A stretch of 64,000 nt of DNA from Rhodothermus marinus (lineage in GTDB: Bacteria; Bacteroidota; Rhodothermia; Rhodothermales; Rhodothermaceae): NCBI RefSeq assembly GCF_009936275.1, contig NZ_AP019797.1:2215890-2279889 (forward strand), in the 5' to 3' direction. The notes under the pieces are model-generated. The model was not told the origin of the DNA. It searched no databases and saw nothing but the letters and a program-made list of their open reading frames with translations. Positions 8,402 through 17,986 of the stretch are shown piece by piece. Each line of letters opens with the position of its first letter. Position 1 is the first letter of the stretch. The translations under genes were made by a program, and so were the position numbers.

Positions 8402-10672
8402 TCATCGAATGACGACAAACTTGCGGATCAACTGCTGTCCGGTCGTGTGGTCTTTGATGACGGCGATGTAAATACCGCTGGAGACCACCTGCCGGGCATC
8501 CGTGGTCAGGTCCCAGTATTCGTCGCCGCTGCCGTCGGTGTGCTCAATCCGTTTCACCAGCTCGCCCAGTTCCGTGTAGATCTCGATTGTGCACTGGCCG
8601 GGGATGTCCAGGAAGCCCAGCTTATCCTGCTGGTCCGGCCAGCGCAGGTTCTGGTCGGCCGCGATGATGTAGGGGTTCGGGACGACCCGGGCTTTGAAGA
8701 TGGTCTCGCCCGGCGGCCGCTTGAGGATGGCCGGGTCGTAGGTCTGGGCATAGTACCGGCTGCTGCGCAGCGGCCGTCCGTCGGGCGTACCGTTGATGGC
8801 CAGCGGATCGATCGGTGTAGGCTCGCCGACGGCCTGGAGGTAGTAGTAGTAAGCCACACCGCGCGACACGTCAGTATCTTCGTAACGGGTCGCGTTAGGC
8901 GGGAGTTTGGCGATCAGCTTGTAGACGGTACGATCGTCGGGAGCCGGAATACCGTCGTACCGATTTTGCGCCCGGTAGAGCTCCCAGCCGCCCGGCGGCT
9001 CCTCGCCGGGATAGGGTTCCCACTCAATCGTGATCTTATCGACCCCGGAGGTTACCTCGAAGCGGCGTGGGGGCATGGGTGGCCGGATGACGTCGAACCC
9101 GTTGGCATAGACGGCCCGGGCCCGTTCTATCATCTGGAAGAGCGAGTCGCGGGCGGTCATGACCCATTCGTTCTTGGTCATGCCGATGCAGCCTTCTTCA
9201 CCTTCGTTGCAGCGCTGATTCGTTTTGGGATTCCACCAGAAGATGGCCTGATCGGCTGCATCGACGCCGTTGGCCAGCACCTGCCGTTTGTACCACCTAC
9301 CCAGTTCCAGACTGAGCGCATCGCTCAGGCCAGCCACACCTTCGACCAGCACGACCCGCACTTCCTGGCCGGGCGCCATGTCGAAGGGGCCGAAGCTGTA
9401 GGCATAGCTCCAGCTGTTATAGCCAATACGCGGATCGCTCTTCTGCGCGGCAAAGTGCTTGACGAAGTCGACCGGCGCATTGGGATCCGGCGGTGGCCAG
9501 GCGCAGAAGGCCTGCGAGGGGGTGGTGCGAAGGCCCGTCCAGGTGCAACCCGTGGTGCTGTACTGCCGCACCGGCGCGCCCTGCTCGATCCACTGACGCT
9601 CCAGCTGCATGCCCTGGACGTTGTTGTGGTTGTTGCTCCCGGTCAAATCGCCATCGTCCGAGTCGAGGTAGGTCATCACGCGCGGCTGGGCCGGATCATC
9701 CGGAAGCACGGTGCCTGGGTCGTGCGGCTGGCCGTCGGCATGGAGCACGAAGGTGCCCACCATGGCTGCACCGCCCAGTCGGCCGACGGTATCCACATCG
9801 AGCGTGTACCACCAGCCGACTGTGTTTTCCCACATAGGGTTGCCGATCGTGTTGAAGCGCGTCTGTTCGGGGATGTAGCCTAGCCAGGAGAAATGGCCCC
9901 GCCAGGTTTCATCCAGACCGTAGTCCTGGTAGCCGTCGCCGACGGCGTCCGTCATCACGTAGCCGCCCCAGGCTGTGGCATTGGCACTACCGCCCCAGGA
10001 GCCTGCCGGCGCGTTGATCTTCGGACGACGAATGATCGTGATGTACACGTCTTCGAGCGACTGGTCTGGCAGCTCGATCTCGTCGTCCCCATCCACATTT
10101 CCCGTGTTAATAAAAGAATACTCTACAATGTGATAGTCGTCGTGGAACTCGTTGCTGAGCTGATAGGCTTTGCGGATCATCGTAATGCCGACCGAGGTGT
10201 TCACCTCATTATAGACCATGCGGTCGGCCTTCAGCTCAGGGTCCACCTCGTCCAGCGGCGCCGGGCGGCGGAATGATTCGAGTCCGTCCACCAGCACCAG
10301 CGGAGCCTCGAAACGTCCGATCAGACTTATGTTGCGTTCAAAGAACTCACCAATGCCCTCGGTACGGGGACCAATGTGCGAAACCCGCACCGGAAAATGG
10401 GTCCCTTCTTCGTTGGTGAAGTTCTTGACGCTGATCCACAGCGCCTGGCCGTGCATGTAGGACACCTGCGGGCGGATGCCCGGCCACTGGAACATCACCT
10501 CGTCGTAGGTTTCGGGCTGGGCCCCTCCGCCCACGTAGCGGTGCTGGAAGTCGCCTACCGACAGCCAGCGCATGTTCCACTGCGCCCGGCCGTCACGGGC
10601 CAGCCCGGCTCCCAGCAACAGCACCAGAACCAGACCGGCCGTCTGTACTGTTAACCGACGAACCACTTTCAT
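8402..10672 (-). CDS. Secreted protein with FnIII and T9SS-like C-terminal sorting domain (copy A)
   Basis: From the ATG at 10672 (MKVVRRLTVQ) the protein is 756 residues with a signal peptide ending near GRAQW. The middle is of unknown fold. A fibronectin type III-like segment lies around residues 535-625 (PPRRFEVTSGVDKITIEWEP to VAYYYYLQAVGE). The end (CTIEIYTELGELVKRIEH, YWDLTTDARQVVSSGIY, KFVVIR) matches the layout of T9SS type A sorting domains or FlgD-like Ig domains. It has Cys pairs such as RCNEGEEGC. The frame is open further upstream to 10735, but those residues lack a signal. Paralog: 24890-27100. Substrate or activity unknown. Confidence 0.8.
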   Translation of the reverse strand: MKVVRRLTVQTAGLVLVLLLGAGLARDGRAQWNMRWLSVGDFQHRYVGGGAQPETYDEVMFQWPGIRPQVSYMHGQALWISVKNFTNEEGTHFPVRVSHIGPRTEGIGEFFERNISLIGRFEAPLVLVDGLESFRRPAPLDEVDPELKADRMVYNEVNTSVGITMIRKAYQLSNEFHDDYHIVEYSFINTGNVDGDDEIELPDQSLEDVYITIIRRPKINAPAGSWGGSANATAWGGYVMTDAVGDGYQDYGLDETWRGHFSWLGYIPEQTRFNTIGNPMWENTVGWWYTLDVDTVGRLGGAAMVGTFVLHADGQPHDPGTVLPDDPAQPRVMTYLDSDDGDLTGSNNHNNVQGMQLERQWIEQGAPVRQYSTTGCTWTGLRTTPSQAFCAWPPPDPNAPVDFVKHFAAQKSDPRIGYNSWSYAYSFGPFDMAPGQEVRVVLVEGVAGLSDALSLELGRWYKRQVLANGVDAADQAIFWWNPKTNQRCNEGEEGCIGMTKNEWVMTARDSLFQMIERARAVYANGFDVIRPPMPPRRFEVTSGVDKITIEWEPYPGEEPPGGWELYRAQNRYDGIPAPDDRTVYKLIAKLPPNATRYEDTDVSRGVAYYYYLQAVGEPTPIDPLAINGTPDGRPLRSSRYYAQTYDPAILKRPPGETIFKARVVPNPYIIAADQNLRWPDQQDKLGFLDIPGQCTIEIYTELGELVKRIEHTDGSGDEYWDLTTDARQVVSSGIYIAVIKDHTTGQQLIRKFVVIR

Positions 10673-10734
10673 ATGCCAATCTCCCTGACTTGTCATGGTT
10701 GAAAATCTTCTACAGCGCATGGTTGGTGCTGACA

Positions 10735-13700
10735 TCAGAATGTGAGCCGCACGCCGAAGTAGACATCGCGTGGATTCAGGAAGGCCAGATACGTCTCGTC
10801 AGGGTTGTCGATGTAGGCCTTGTTCTTGAGCACGTAGTCCACGCGTTTCGGGTCGGCGGGCTGCCACTGGCCGTTCGTATAGGTCATATACTGGCCGGTC
10901 GCCTTATCCCAGTAGAGGACATTAGGTATTGGCTCCGTCACCTGATTGATGTTCACCACCGCATAGATCGGGTCGTAGGCTACCCCGGGCTTCCGGAAAT
11001 CACCTGGCTTGTCGTTGCCCGGCACCCAGACGTAACCCGGATCGAACTCCTCGCCGAAGATGTCGCTTGGCAGGTGCAGCGAGCGGAAGTAGTTCAGCAT
11101 GTCGTTGGGCCCCTCAAACGGCGACTCGTTGCTCCAGTACATGCGCTTCAAGTTGAGCACATTGGTTACGTCCACGAAGAACTGGAGCCGTCCGGCCGAC
11201 GTCTCGAAGTTTTTGCTGAGGCGAAGGTCCAGGTTGTAGTAGTCCTTCCAGCTCGTATTGAAGGCAATCTCCGGATCGTTGCCCGGGCCGAAGGTGAAAG
11301 ATTGCCCGTTCCAGGTGCCTTTGGCGCCGGCGCGCCACTCGCCCAGCAGGTTGAGGCGCCAGTCGCCCAGCAGTAGCCCGTAATCTCTGGGCACGATGAT
11401 TTCCAGGTTGAACCGGGCGAACGGCTCCGGTACCGGCGCCCAGGGATAGTGGTCCGTCGTGGTCGTCAGGTATTGCCGGAATTCGGCCCGGTTTTCGTTG
11501 ATCTGTCCGAAGCCGAAGTTGCCGAACTTCCGCGCCAGGTACGTGTAGTTCACGAAGCCGCGAATCCAGCGCCCCCGGTTCTTTTCGAGCGTCAGCTCGA
11601 AGCCACGCACATCGCCATAATTGAGCGGCTCTACGCGGAAGTAGTCCACCGCATCGTCCACACTGATGTATTCGACCTCACGCGCCTGGTAGTGCATGTC
11701 GCGGTAGAAGCCCGCCAGCCGCAGCAGGAACTGATTGCCGATGTTCTGTTCGAAGCCCAGCTCGTAGGCAATCGTGCGCGGCAGCGGCACGTTCGGGTTA
11801 CCGATGCTGAAAATCGCTCCGTTCGAGATGTACTCGACACGGAACAGGTCCTGCGGCGTGAGCATCTGGCGGAAGTGACCGTAGTTGAAGTACAGCTTGC
11901 TGTTGTCGGTGATCGGGAACGAAACGCCCAGGCGCGGGCTCACCGTGAGCTGTTTCTTCACCGGCTTGCGCGAAAGGGCCTGGTCGATGCCCCGAATGCC
12001 CACGCTTGCCGAGAGCGCCCGGTCGAAAGCCGTATATTCGTACCACTTGCCGCTGGGGTTGAAGTAATCGAAGCGCACGCCCAGGTTGGCGATCATGCCC
12101 TTGAACTCCAGCTTGGCCTGCGCATAGTAGGCCGCCTGTACGGGCGTGCGGTCCCAGCGGAACTTCTCGTTTTCGTGGTGCGGGTTGGCCGGGTCGTAGA
12201 CGCCATGCCGGATGTGGTAGTCACTGAAGATGTATTCCAGCCCCGTCTTGACCTGCAGCACGCGGTTAACCTGACTGGTCAGGTCCACACGAGCGGCATA
12301 GCGTACGATGTTCGAACTGTCGCGCGCCGAACCGGCCTGCGACCCGAGCAACCCGAAGGGTGTCGGGGTTGGTGCGTTTTCATAGGACTGCTTGTAGCCC
12401 ATCGGGGCTTCCGACATGCCCAGCTCCCCGTCGGCACACTGGCCGTTCACCGGATCGGTGTAGGTGCCATCCCGACGGATACACACGACAATCTCGCTCG
12501 GCCCGGTAATGCCGCCCCTACGCGGACGCGGCATGAAGGTGAAGTAGTCCGACTCGATGCGCTGCAGTTGCACTTCGTAGAACGTGGCCGGACTCAGCGT
12601 ATGCGTCAGTTTGGCCCCGATCATCGACTGGGTGATGTTCGTGGGACTAAAGCCCCAGTCGCCGAACAGAGCCATGTTGATGTTGAAACCAATGTTCATC
12701 TGGACCGGCAGGAGATCTTCCCGGTTGTCCCAGGGATACCGGGGCATCTCACCGGTCAGAATGGTGCCGCGCCCATCACGATGCGCTGCATGCCCCTTCT
12801 GCTTCCGGTAAAGTCCGTCGATGGTCAGTTTCACGCCACTGGCCACGTCCGAGACCAGCTTCCCCTGGAAAATGCGATCCTGGTAGGCCGGCCGCTGCTC
12901 CGGAAACATCAGCGCCGTCTGCACCTGTCGATAAGATGCCGTGAAGCGCAGATTGCCCAGATAGCGGCTGACCAGCGGCACCGGTCCGCCGATGGTGCCG
13001 TCCAGTTCATAATTCGGTTCGCGAATGGTGAAATCCTTCCGAACCAGCCACTTGTAGGCCGAATACAGCTGCTCGGGCGTCCAGGGCGTTCCCTGCGCCA
13101 GGTTATCCCAGCCCTGATGATCCGGGTACAGCTCTTGCATCCACCTCGGCCAGACACTCGTGCCACAATAGGCTACGCCGCGAGCGCACCCCTCCAGCGG
13201 CGTGGTATCGAGGAAAGGCTTGATATAATAGGCCTCCATGTCGTTGGGCAGGGGGCCGAAATAGGGCCGCGACGGGGTGGAATACCGCATCAGGATGTCG
13301 CCGAAGTAGCGCTCGGTCGACGGCTCTTTCGTCACCACGTTGATCAGACCGCTCCGCACATTGCCATACTCCGCATTGAAGCCGCCGGTCTGAACCTGCA
13401 CCGCCTCGATGGCCGTGAAGCTGACTCCCAGAATCGGCGTGTTGCCACGGGGGTCGGCCAGCGTCAGCCCGTCCACGGCAAAGGCCACCTGATCACCGCC
13501 AGCGCCACGGATCGTCAAACCCGGCTCAAACCCCGCCTGCAGGCTGATCACGTCGGCCACGCTGACCACCGGCAGGTTCTCCACCTGCTCGGCCCGGATG
13601 TTGGCGATCGAGGCCGACACGTCCGGCTTCACCACCGGCTCCTCGGCCACCACGACCACCTCCTCCAGACCGACCGCCTGCGGCTGCAACTGGAAGTTGA

Positions 13701-13998
13701 GTTCGGTCGTCAGCCCGATGTTGACCACCACGTTCTCGGCTACCACCGGAGCGTAACCGACGAACGAGGCCCGCACCCGGTATTCGCCGGGCGGCACGTT
13801 CAGAATAACGTAGTAGCCCTCGACGTCGGTCGTGGCACCCATCGTGGTCCCTTCGATGACCACGTTCACACCGGGCAAGGGCTCACCCGTCTCCGCATCG
13901 GTCACCACGCCCGCAATCTTGCCTGTCTGGGCCCATGCAGTCGCAACACCGACTACAAGCAGGGCCACCCAGGTGCAGCATACCCGTACCAGTCTCAT
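10735..13998 (-). CDS. TonB-dependent receptor with carboxypeptidase-regulatory-like N-domain (copy A)
   Basis: The 1087-residue protein has a signal peptide (ending ATAWAQ), a carboxypeptidase-regulatory-like domain (residues ~25-110: TGKIAGVVTDAETGEPLPGV), a TonB plug domain (~125-225, with GFEPGLTIRGAGGDQ and NAEYGNVRSGLINVVTK) and a long barrel ending YFGVRLTF. It imports an unknown ligand across the outer membrane using TonB energy. There is no SusD partner next to it; instead it is followed by the FnIII/sorting-domain protein and the PorV-like gene. The 27132-30444 gene is a paralog of the same length. First gene of its operon; a 540-bp upstream region carries a diverged repeat. Confidence 0.88.
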   Translation of the reverse strand: MRLVRVCCTWVALLVVGVATAWAQTGKIAGVVTDAETGEPLPGVNVVIEGTTMGATTDVEGYYVILNVPPGEYRVRASFVGYAPVVAENVVVNIGLTTELNFQLQPQAVGLEEVVVVAEEPVVKPDVSASIANIRAEQVENLPVVSVADVISLQAGFEPGLTIRGAGGDQVAFAVDGLTLADPRGNTPILGVSFTAIEAVQVQTGGFNAEYGNVRSGLINVVTKEPSTERYFGDILMRYSTPSRPYFGPLPNDMEAYYIKPFLDTTPLEGCARGVAYCGTSVWPRWMQELYPDHQGWDNLAQGTPWTPEQLYSAYKWLVRKDFTIREPNYELDGTIGGPVPLVSRYLGNLRFTASYRQVQTALMFPEQRPAYQDRIFQGKLVSDVASGVKLTIDGLYRKQKGHAAHRDGRGTILTGEMPRYPWDNREDLLPVQMNIGFNINMALFGDWGFSPTNITQSMIGAKLTHTLSPATFYEVQLQRIESDYFTFMPRPRRGGITGPSEIVVCIRRDGTYTDPVNGQCADGELGMSEAPMGYKQSYENAPTPTPFGLLGSQAGSARDSSNIVRYAARVDLTSQVNRVLQVKTGLEYIFSDYHIRHGVYDPANPHHENEKFRWDRTPVQAAYYAQAKLEFKGMIANLGVRFDYFNPSGKWYEYTAFDRALSASVGIRGIDQALSRKPVKKQLTVSPRLGVSFPITDNSKLYFNYGHFRQMLTPQDLFRVEYISNGAIFSIGNPNVPLPRTIAYELGFEQNIGNQFLLRLAGFYRDMHYQAREVEYISVDDAVDYFRVEPLNYGDVRGFELTLEKNRGRWIRGFVNYTYLARKFGNFGFGQINENRAEFRQYLTTTTDHYPWAPVPEPFARFNLEIIVPRDYGLLLGDWRLNLLGEWRAGAKGTWNGQSFTFGPGNDPEIAFNTSWKDYYNLDLRLSKNFETSAGRLQFFVDVTNVLNLKRMYWSNESPFEGPNDMLNYFRSLHLPSDIFGEEFDPGYVWVPGNDKPGDFRKPGVAYDPIYAVVNINQVTEPIPNVLYWDKATGQYMTYTNGQWQPADPKRVDYVLKNKAYIDNPDETYLAFLNPRDVYFGVRLTF

Positions 13999-14170
13999 TG
14001 CAAGTGCTCCTCCGGCTGGTTTTGGATTTCAGAAACCTTTCAAGATCGCTGCAAAAACTTTTCATTATGTAGAGATGCAGAACCCCTGCAAGCTTCCTAT
14101 CCCTCGTTATTCCTTTACAATTTCTTCATATTCAGATTCATTGACCTCGTAGAGAACGTGCCTCAGCTGA

Positions 14171-14363
14171 TTCACCGGTGCATGAAGGCGAACATCCCAA
14201 TGTGCCCGACATAAATAGGGCGAACACAGTGGTTCGCTCCTACCTGGTGGAAACGTCGTCGTTTGTCCGGTAGGGGCGCACCATGGTGCGCGCCCGTGCT
14301 CTCAGCGGCGTGGTCATAGAATGCCGCGCGCATGTACCATGAAGCCGGGAAATCGTATCAGGG
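14171..14363. repeat. Intergenic repeat with nested palindromes, copy 1
   Basis: Its blocks recur in the same order at 30641-30820: an ACCGGTGCATGA start, a GGCGAACACAGTGGTTCGC-type palindrome, a GTAGGGGCGCACC core and a GGAAATCGTAT end. The perfect palindrome GCGCACCATGGTGCGC is at 14276-14291. Both copies sit between the 3' end of a VCBS gene and the 5' end of a TonB receptor gene. A shorter relative of the core occurs at 43217-43242. No transposase is present. Confidence 0.65.
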
Positions 14364-14469
14364 AAAGGCTGTCGAGGAGACACGAACCTGCCGATAGCTA
14401 CGAACTGAACGATGCACCGATGCGCCCTGCCTGACTGCAGGCATACCCGCAACCAGCTGTCAACATATA

Positions 14470-14530
14470 AAAAGCACGTTCGCAGGCGCGTTTCTGAACA
14501 ACTCGAGGTAGAAGCCTTCAGGAGCGTGCC
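14470..14530 (-). terminator. Possible terminator after VCBS/TPR gene
   Basis: On the minus strand GCACGCTC pairs with GAACGTGC (8 bp, one G-U) across a long ~40-nt loop, followed by TTTTTATAT. It lies 12 bp past the stop of the 14542-16755 gene. The long loop makes it weaker than the others. Confidence 0.4.
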
Positions 14531-14541
14531 AGAACAGCAGT

Positions 14542-16755
14542 TCAGTGCTGTCCTTCTTCCAACACGTAGGTGCGGTTCACCTCCAGATTGAAATGCAGGT
14601 CGCGCCGACCGTCCGGTGTGGGCCAGCGGATTTCCAGCGTGTCGATATGCGTGGCGTCGCCCAGACCGATCCAGGACATCAGCGGCGAGGCGCCGAAACT
14701 CCCGCCGGAAGACACCGTGGCGTAGTGCACGCGGCGGCGACCGTCAGACGTCCGGACAACCAGACGGATCCGGGCTCCAATGGCCGCACGGTTGGCCCGT
14801 CGACCTACCAGACGGAGTTGTATCCAGTTGCCGGTCGATTGCACGTTTTCAAACAGCGCGTTGGGAAACACGTCGCTTTCAAAGGCACCGCCCAGCACGA
14901 CGTACATATCCAGATCGCCATCTCGGTCGAAATCGGCCATTGCCACGCCGTGCCCTTTCTGAAGGTGTCCGGTGCCGGAGATGAGCGTTACGTCCTCGAA
15001 CGTTTCGCCCCGTCCCTTGAACAGGCGATTGGGCACCAGCGCCCGGAAGTCGGGCGTGCCCGTGCCCCAGTACATATCGGGCCAGCCGTCGCCGTTCAGG
15101 TCGCCGTAGTTGCCGCTCATGGTGAAGCAGGCCCGGTCCAGTCCGGCCTCCCGGGTCACGTCGTTGAAGGTGCCGTCGCCGTTGTTGCGGTAAAGCGCGG
15201 GCGGCTCGCTCCGGCGCCGGATGCCCAGCCATTCCAGAGCGTATTCTGCAGGCGTTTCGGCCAGATAACGCAGATCGAAGCTGGCCACAAACAGGTCTTC
15301 CAGGCCATCCTGGTTGTAGTCGAAGAACCAGACGGGAAAACTGAACAGCGGCCCGGTAACACCGGCCTGCTCGGCCGCCTCTTCGAAGTGCCAGTTTCGG
15401 GGATCTGTCCCACCCCGGTTCACAAACAGATGATTGGGACCGCCCAGGACGGAAACGTACAGATCGGGCAGCCCATCGTTGTTCACGTCGCCCCAGGCTG
15501 CGCCTTTGACCATGGCCTTCAGGTCCAGCCCGACGTCCGGAGCGACGTCGGTAAACGTCCCGTCGCCGTTGTTGACGTAGAGCGCGCAGGGAAACTCGAC
15601 AAATTGGTCTTCGGGCAAGCCGCCCAGACCGACCGCCCAGGCCGAGACCCAGTTCGATTCACACCCGACGAACAGATCGATCCAGCCGTCCAGGTTAAAA
15701 TCCGCAAAAGCGGCCGTCTGCGACGGACAGGCATAGCCCAGTCCGGCCTCGTAGGTTACGTCGGTAAAGGTGCCGTCTCCGTTGTTGCGGAGCAGCGAAT
15801 TGGGCATGCGGCCGGCCGGTCCCAGCCAGGCTCCGCGGAGAATCAGCACGTCCACATCGCCGTCGTTGTCATAGTCGGCGTGCACCGTATTGAGCCCGCC
15901 GACAATCCCTTTCAGGCCCGCCGCCTCCGTATGATCCACGAAGCCGCCCTGTCCGTCCGCCAGGAAAAGGCGCACCTGGTCGTTCAGCCCGTAAGACGTG
16001 ACCAGCAGATCGACCCAGCCGTCGCCGTTGAAATCCTCGGACGAAACGCCTCCGGCCAGCCCTACCACGTCCACGCCGAGCGCCATTGCCACGTTTCGAA
16101 AAGATGGCGCGCCCGGTTGTGCCGGCGCCAGCCCGTCGATACGCCAGCGCGCGGGCACGCCGTCGGGGTACCGGCCCATGGCCATATAGGCCAGGTTCAA
16201 CAGCCAGCGCGACTGAAAGTCGAACGGCCGGCTTTCGAGCAGCCGCTCCCAGAGTGCGGCTGCCTGCTGCACGGCTTCCCGGCGCCGGTGAATGCCCCCG
16301 CCCTGAAGGGGCAGGATGCAGGCTTCCGGATGGGGCAACGCCAGACAGTTCTGCTGCTCACCCAGCCGGAAATAGGCCGTAGCCAGCGCCTCCAGGAGCT
16401 GACGCGTCTCCGGCGCTCCCTCGTAGGTGCCAAAGCGCGCCAGTAACGCCTGCAGTTTCTGGATGGCCGCTTCGGTCTGACCGGCCGCCAGCAACTCCCG
16501 GGCATAGTTTAAGCGAAGAGAAAGAGAGCTGCTCCCCGTCTGCTCCAACCGCCTGTGCCACCACTCGGCACGCCGGCTATTCAGCAGATAATAGGCCATG
16601 GGATCGGCCAGCGCCCGCCGGTAGATGGCTGCCAGCGTGTCGACCATGCGGGCCGTGCTGCTCAGGGTGACGGACGGTTCAGGTGCCCGACAGGCGGCCA
16701 GTCCGGCAATTAAGGCCATCCCCAGAATTTTCCAGCGCAACGCTTCACGCTTCAT
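14542..16755 (-). CDS. VCBS/CRTAC1-like lipoprotein with N-terminal helical (TPR-like) region
   Basis: A 737-residue lipoprotein (lipobox LAAC, Cys about residue 22). Residues ~40-200 are helical with TPR character (LRLNYARELLAAGQTEAAIQ, LATAYFRLGEQQNCLAL). From ~215 on there are FG-GAP/VCBS blades with Ca loops (DFNGDGWVDLLVTS, DYDNDGDVDVLI, DFDRDGDLDMYVV), and the last ~80 residues are an ASPIC/UnbV domain (IGARIRLVVRTSDG, LEIRWPTPDGRRDLH). The fusion combines in one chain the two modules that are otherwise adjacent genes here. It overlaps the preceding TPR gene by 4 bp and is the last gene of the block-B operon. Predicted surface protein; function unknown. Confidence 0.85.
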   Translation of the reverse strand: MKREALRWKILGMALIAGLAACRAPEPSVTLSSTARMVDTLAAIYRRALADPMAYYLLNSRRAEWWHRRLEQTGSSSLSLRLNYARELLAAGQTEAAIQKLQALLARFGTYEGAPETRQLLEALATAYFRLGEQQNCLALPHPEACILPLQGGGIHRRREAVQQAAALWERLLESRPFDFQSRWLLNLAYMAMGRYPDGVPARWRIDGLAPAQPGAPSFRNVAMALGVDVVGLAGGVSSEDFNGDGWVDLLVTSYGLNDQVRLFLADGQGGFVDHTEAAGLKGIVGGLNTVHADYDNDGDVDVLILRGAWLGPAGRMPNSLLRNNGDGTFTDVTYEAGLGYACPSQTAAFADFNLDGWIDLFVGCESNWVSAWAVGLGGLPEDQFVEFPCALYVNNGDGTFTDVAPDVGLDLKAMVKGAAWGDVNNDGLPDLYVSVLGGPNHLFVNRGGTDPRNWHFEEAAEQAGVTGPLFSFPVWFFDYNQDGLEDLFVASFDLRYLAETPAEYALEWLGIRRRSEPPALYRNNGDGTFNDVTREAGLDRACFTMSGNYGDLNGDGWPDMYWGTGTPDFRALVPNRLFKGRGETFEDVTLISGTGHLQKGHGVAMADFDRDGDLDMYVVLGGAFESDVFPNALFENVQSTGNWIQLRLVGRRANRAAIGARIRLVVRTSDGRRRVHYATVSSGGSFGASPLMSWIGLGDATHIDTLEIRWPTPDGRRDLHFNLEVNRTYVLEEGQH

Positions 16756-17981
16756 CGGAGCGTATCCGGTGCGGCAGTGGTCAGCCCTTCCAGATAGCGG
16801 CGGGGCTCGGGCCGATCGGGGGCCAGACGAAGGGCCTGCTCCCAGGCACGTCGGGCTGCCTCGCGACGCCCCTGTCGAGCGTACAGGATACCCAGGTTGA
16901 TCCAGCCATCGACAAACGTCGTGTCGCGCCGCACGGCCGCCTCCAGCAGGGCAATGGCCCGGTCTTCCTCTCCCAGGAGCAGGTGCAGCACGGCCATGTT
17001 GTTCTGAAACTCCAGGTTATCCGGGGCCAGAAAGTGCGCCACCTGATAGGCATAGAGTGCCTCCCGGTACTGTCCCAGCCGCCGCAGAAGCGATCCCAGC
17101 GTGGCATAGGCGTAGGGATCGCGGGGCGTGTTGGCCACCAGAAGTTCGGCTTGCTCCACCTTCGCCTGCAGCGTACGTAACGCCTCGGCCCGTTCCAGCA
17201 TACGCCGCGCCGCTTCGGTCTCGCCCAGTTGCTGCAGCACACGCCCCAGGCTGTAGTGGGCTGCCTGATGCCAGGGTGCCTCCTGCACGACGGACTCCAG
17301 CAGCGGCCGCGCCTGTGCCGGCTGACCGGTCAGCAACAGCAGGTTACCCAGCCGGTAACGAGCCACCAGACTCCTAGGCGCAAGCTCCCAGGCCCGACGG
17401 GCCGCCTGCAGCGCCTCCTCGTAGCGGCCTTCTTTTTCATACAACTCGGCCAGATCGAGCCATGCCTCGGCATAGGTGCTGTCGTAACGAAGGGCGGTCT
17501 CAAGGGCAAACCGCGCGCTGTCGGGACGCCCCAGCTCCGCATAGGCCCGTCCGATGCCCCGCCACGAGAATGCCCCGGGATGGTACTCCAGCTCCCGCTG
17601 AAACAGGGCAATCGCCTCCCGGAATTGCCCGCGCCGGGCGGCATTGTTGGCCAGGTTGTGCCAGACGCCGGGATAGTCCGGCACGCGACGGGCCACCAGC
17701 CGATACAGGCTGTCGGCCTCGTCGAGCAGTCGCATGTGCGTGTAGACGCGCCCCTTGAAAAAGAGAATGTCCGGATGCTCTGGCTGAAGCGTTTCCGCGC
17801 TGTCGGCCAGCGCAATGGCCCGGGAGAACTGCTGCTGCGCGAACGCCTGCTCGGCCCGGGCCATCAGCGCCTGTACCTCGGGAAGCAGCGGCGAATAGGC
17901 CAGTTGCCTCTCCCGGCACGCGCCCAGCGTCACCAGCAGCAGCACACAAACAGGCACCGCCTGGCCGATCGGACCCCGCAT
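16752..17981 (-). CDS. TPR-repeat lipoprotein (paralog 3)
   Basis: The start is placed at 17981 (MRGPIGQAVPVCVLL), where a lipoprotein signal with lipobox LGAC begins. The frame is open to 18206, but that extension overlaps the CRTAC1 gene and has no signal-like sequence. The 409-residue product is tandem TPRs (DILFFKGRVYTHMRLLDEAD, AEAWLDLAELYEKEGRYEEA) with the shared tail REAARRAWEQALRLAPD. It starts 5 bp after the CRTAC1 stop and overlaps the next VCBS/TPR gene by 4 bp, so it is made with both. Scaffold or adaptor role at the envelope is inferred. Confidence 0.84.
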   Translation of the reverse strand: MRGPIGQAVPVCVLLLVTLGACRERQLAYSPLLPEVQALMARAEQAFAQQQFSRAIALADSAETLQPEHPDILFFKGRVYTHMRLLDEADSLYRLVARRVPDYPGVWHNLANNAARRGQFREAIALFQRELEYHPGAFSWRGIGRAYAELGRPDSARFALETALRYDSTYAEAWLDLAELYEKEGRYEEALQAARRAWELAPRSLVARYRLGNLLLLTGQPAQARPLLESVVQEAPWHQAAHYSLGRVLQQLGETEAARRMLERAEALRTLQAKVEQAELLVANTPRDPYAYATLGSLLRRLGQYREALYAYQVAHFLAPDNLEFQNNMAVLHLLLGEEDRAIALLEAAVRRDTTFVDGWINLGILYARQGRREAARRAWEQALRLAPDRPEPRRYLEGLTTAAPDTLR

Positions 17982-17986
17982 GATGC

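Larger units (their letters stand above)
13999..14541. other. Intergenic region upstream of TonB receptor A
   Basis: About 540 bp without a supported gene. The part near 14000-14160 is AT-rich and should hold the receptor promoter, though no convincing -10/-35 can be fixed. From 14171 to 14363 it carries the intergenic repeat listed separately. The terminator of the upstream VCBS gene lies at 14470-14530. Confidence 0.6.

Noticed and set aside
11449..14214. 921-codon plus-strand open frame
   Set aside because: Antisense to TonB receptor A, rich in His/Arg/Gln with no family features.
14171..14363. Insertion sequence remnant
   Set aside because: No transposase fragment, terminal repeats or target duplications were found; only nested palindromes are seen.
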